Origin: a bacterium
GTDB taxonomy: Bacteria; Krumholzibacteriota; Krumholzibacteriia; LZORAL124-64-63
Direction: 5' to 3'
Assembly: GCA_018652925.1 (NCBI GenBank)
Contig: JABIBH010000147.1
Span: forward strand, 1-6,976
Length of the DNA: 6,976 nucleotides
The notes under the pieces are model-generated. The model was not told where the DNA came from, did not search any database, and worked only from the letters and a program-made list of their open reading frames with translations. Below, piece by piece: positions 6,301 to 6,976 of this stretch. The translations under genes and the position numbers were made by a program. Numbering within the stretch: position 1 is the stretch's first letter; every line of letters starts with the position of its first letter.

Positions 6301-6976
6301 ATGTCGACATATAAATTTGATCTGCCGGAATATCTAATTGCCAGAACACCAGTATCGGTTAGAAGTGCATCCAAATTGTTGTCGGTTTCCGGGAATGAGA
6401 TTTCGGACTGTTGTTTCAATGAACTACCAGACCTGCTTACCAAAGGTGACTTGCTCGTATTGAACGACTCGCGAGTATTTCCTGCACGACTACTTTTGAA
6501 ATCTCCCAATGGCGGCAATGTTGAACTTCTGCTTGTCAGGAGCGAATCCGAACAGTGGTATGCATTGGCAAAACCAGCCAGAAGACTTCGCCAGGGTGTT
6601 GTACTATCCAACAGTGATGGCAAGCCAGTTGCTGAGGTAATGGGTAGAGAGAACGAATATGTATTGGTGCGTGGCATGAATTCCGACTTGTTGGATTATG
6701 CTGAGGAATCAGGTCTTATGCCTTTGCCACCATACATTCGCAAAGCCAGAGAAAACGATGGCATGGTTGATACCAACTCTGAAGATTCCAGCCGCTATCA
6801 AACTGTTTATGCAAATCAAAGTGGCTCGGTTGCGGCCCCTACGGCAGGTCTGCATTTTGACGACAAACTGTTTTCCAGGCTTGAAAAGGCTGGAGTTTCA
6901 GTAGCCAAAGTTTCTTTGCATGTAGGCCCCGGAACGTTCAAACAACCATCAGATGAGGATCTGAAGGCCAGACGCT
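6301..6976 (+). CDS. queA: S-adenosylmethionine:tRNA ribosyltransferase-isomerase QueA (3'-truncated by window edge)
   Basis: QueA transfers and isomerises the ribosyl part of S-adenosylmethionine onto 7-aminomethyl-7-deazaguanine in the tRNA anticodon to give epoxyqueuosine. The first 225 codons are visible with no stop before the edge; the family is usually about 340-360 residues. Diagnostic motifs are LNDSRVFPARL (54-64), KPARRL (91-96), PLPPYIRKA (141-149), RYQTVYA (165-171), GSVAAPTAGLHF (175-186) and HVGPGTF (207-213). The loop between PPYIRK and RYQTVYA looks several residues longer than in E. coli QueA. The ATG lies one base after the ruvB stop. A possible Shine-Dalgarno AAGGTGA (6283-6289) sits inside ruvB at a rather long 11-base spacing, so coupling to ruvB translation is likely. 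The ruvAB-queA order is common, often followed by tgt. Confidence 0.96.
   Translation, partial: MSTYKFDLPEYLIARTPVSVRSASKLLSVSGNEISDCCFNELPDLLTKGDLLVLNDSRVFPARLLLKSPNGGNVELLLVRSESEQWYALAKPARRLRQGVVLSNSDGKPVAEVMGRENEYVLVRGMNSDLLDYAEESGLMPLPPYIRKARENDGMVDTNSEDSSRYQTVYANQSGSVAAPTAGLHFDDKLFSRLEKAGVSVAKVSLHVGPGTFKQPSDEDLKARR

Noticed and set aside
6698..6904. 68-codon + strand open frame inside queA
   Set aside because: It is a different frame within the QueA coding sequence, whose own frame contains all the family motifs.

Overview
The window looks like ordinary bacterial chromosome from a diderm (Gram-negative type) organism. One gene encodes an exported protein with the look of an outer-membrane beta-barrel, and the rest is a classic housekeeping cluster. 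Base composition is moderately AT-rich by eye. The order EF-G-like gene, yebC, ruvC, ruvA, ruvB, queA resembles clusters known from deltaproteobacterial-type genomes and neighbouring diderm lineages, but I cannot fix the phylum from this sequence.

Layout. Positions 3-92 hold the 3' end of a + strand gene for a very lysine-rich, histone-H1-like repeat tail. A strong 16-bp hairpin (113-148) separates it from a convergent - strand gene (985 down to 161) for a secreted, probably outer-membrane protein, and can terminate both. The 275-base gap at 986-1260 is a divergent promoter region: a near-consensus sigma70 promoter faces right and a weaker extended -10 candidate faces left. From 1261 to the right edge all six genes lie on the + strand with short gaps or overlaps: EF-G-like GTPase (TTG start), yebC, ruvC, ruvA (ATGA overlap with ruvC), ruvB (GTG start) and the first two thirds of queA, which runs off the window.

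How the genes work together. RuvA, RuvB and RuvC form the Holliday-junction migration and resolution machine, and all their recognised catalytic residues are present. QueA makes the epoxyqueuosine precursor of queuosine in tRNA. YebC-family proteins have been described as transcriptional regulators and, more recently, as ribosome-associated translation factors. That makes their pairing here with a divergent EF-G paralogue a plausible translation-related module. A GC-rich hairpin followed by a T-tract lies between yebC and ruvC and may partly separate the translation-related front half from the ruvCAB-queA back half.

Nothing here amounts to a clearly new system. The most noteworthy points are the eroded GTPase motifs of the EF-G-like protein, its pairing with yebC, the hairpin plus missing ribosome-binding site before ruvC, and the two-phase DNA repeat encoding the lysine-rich tail.
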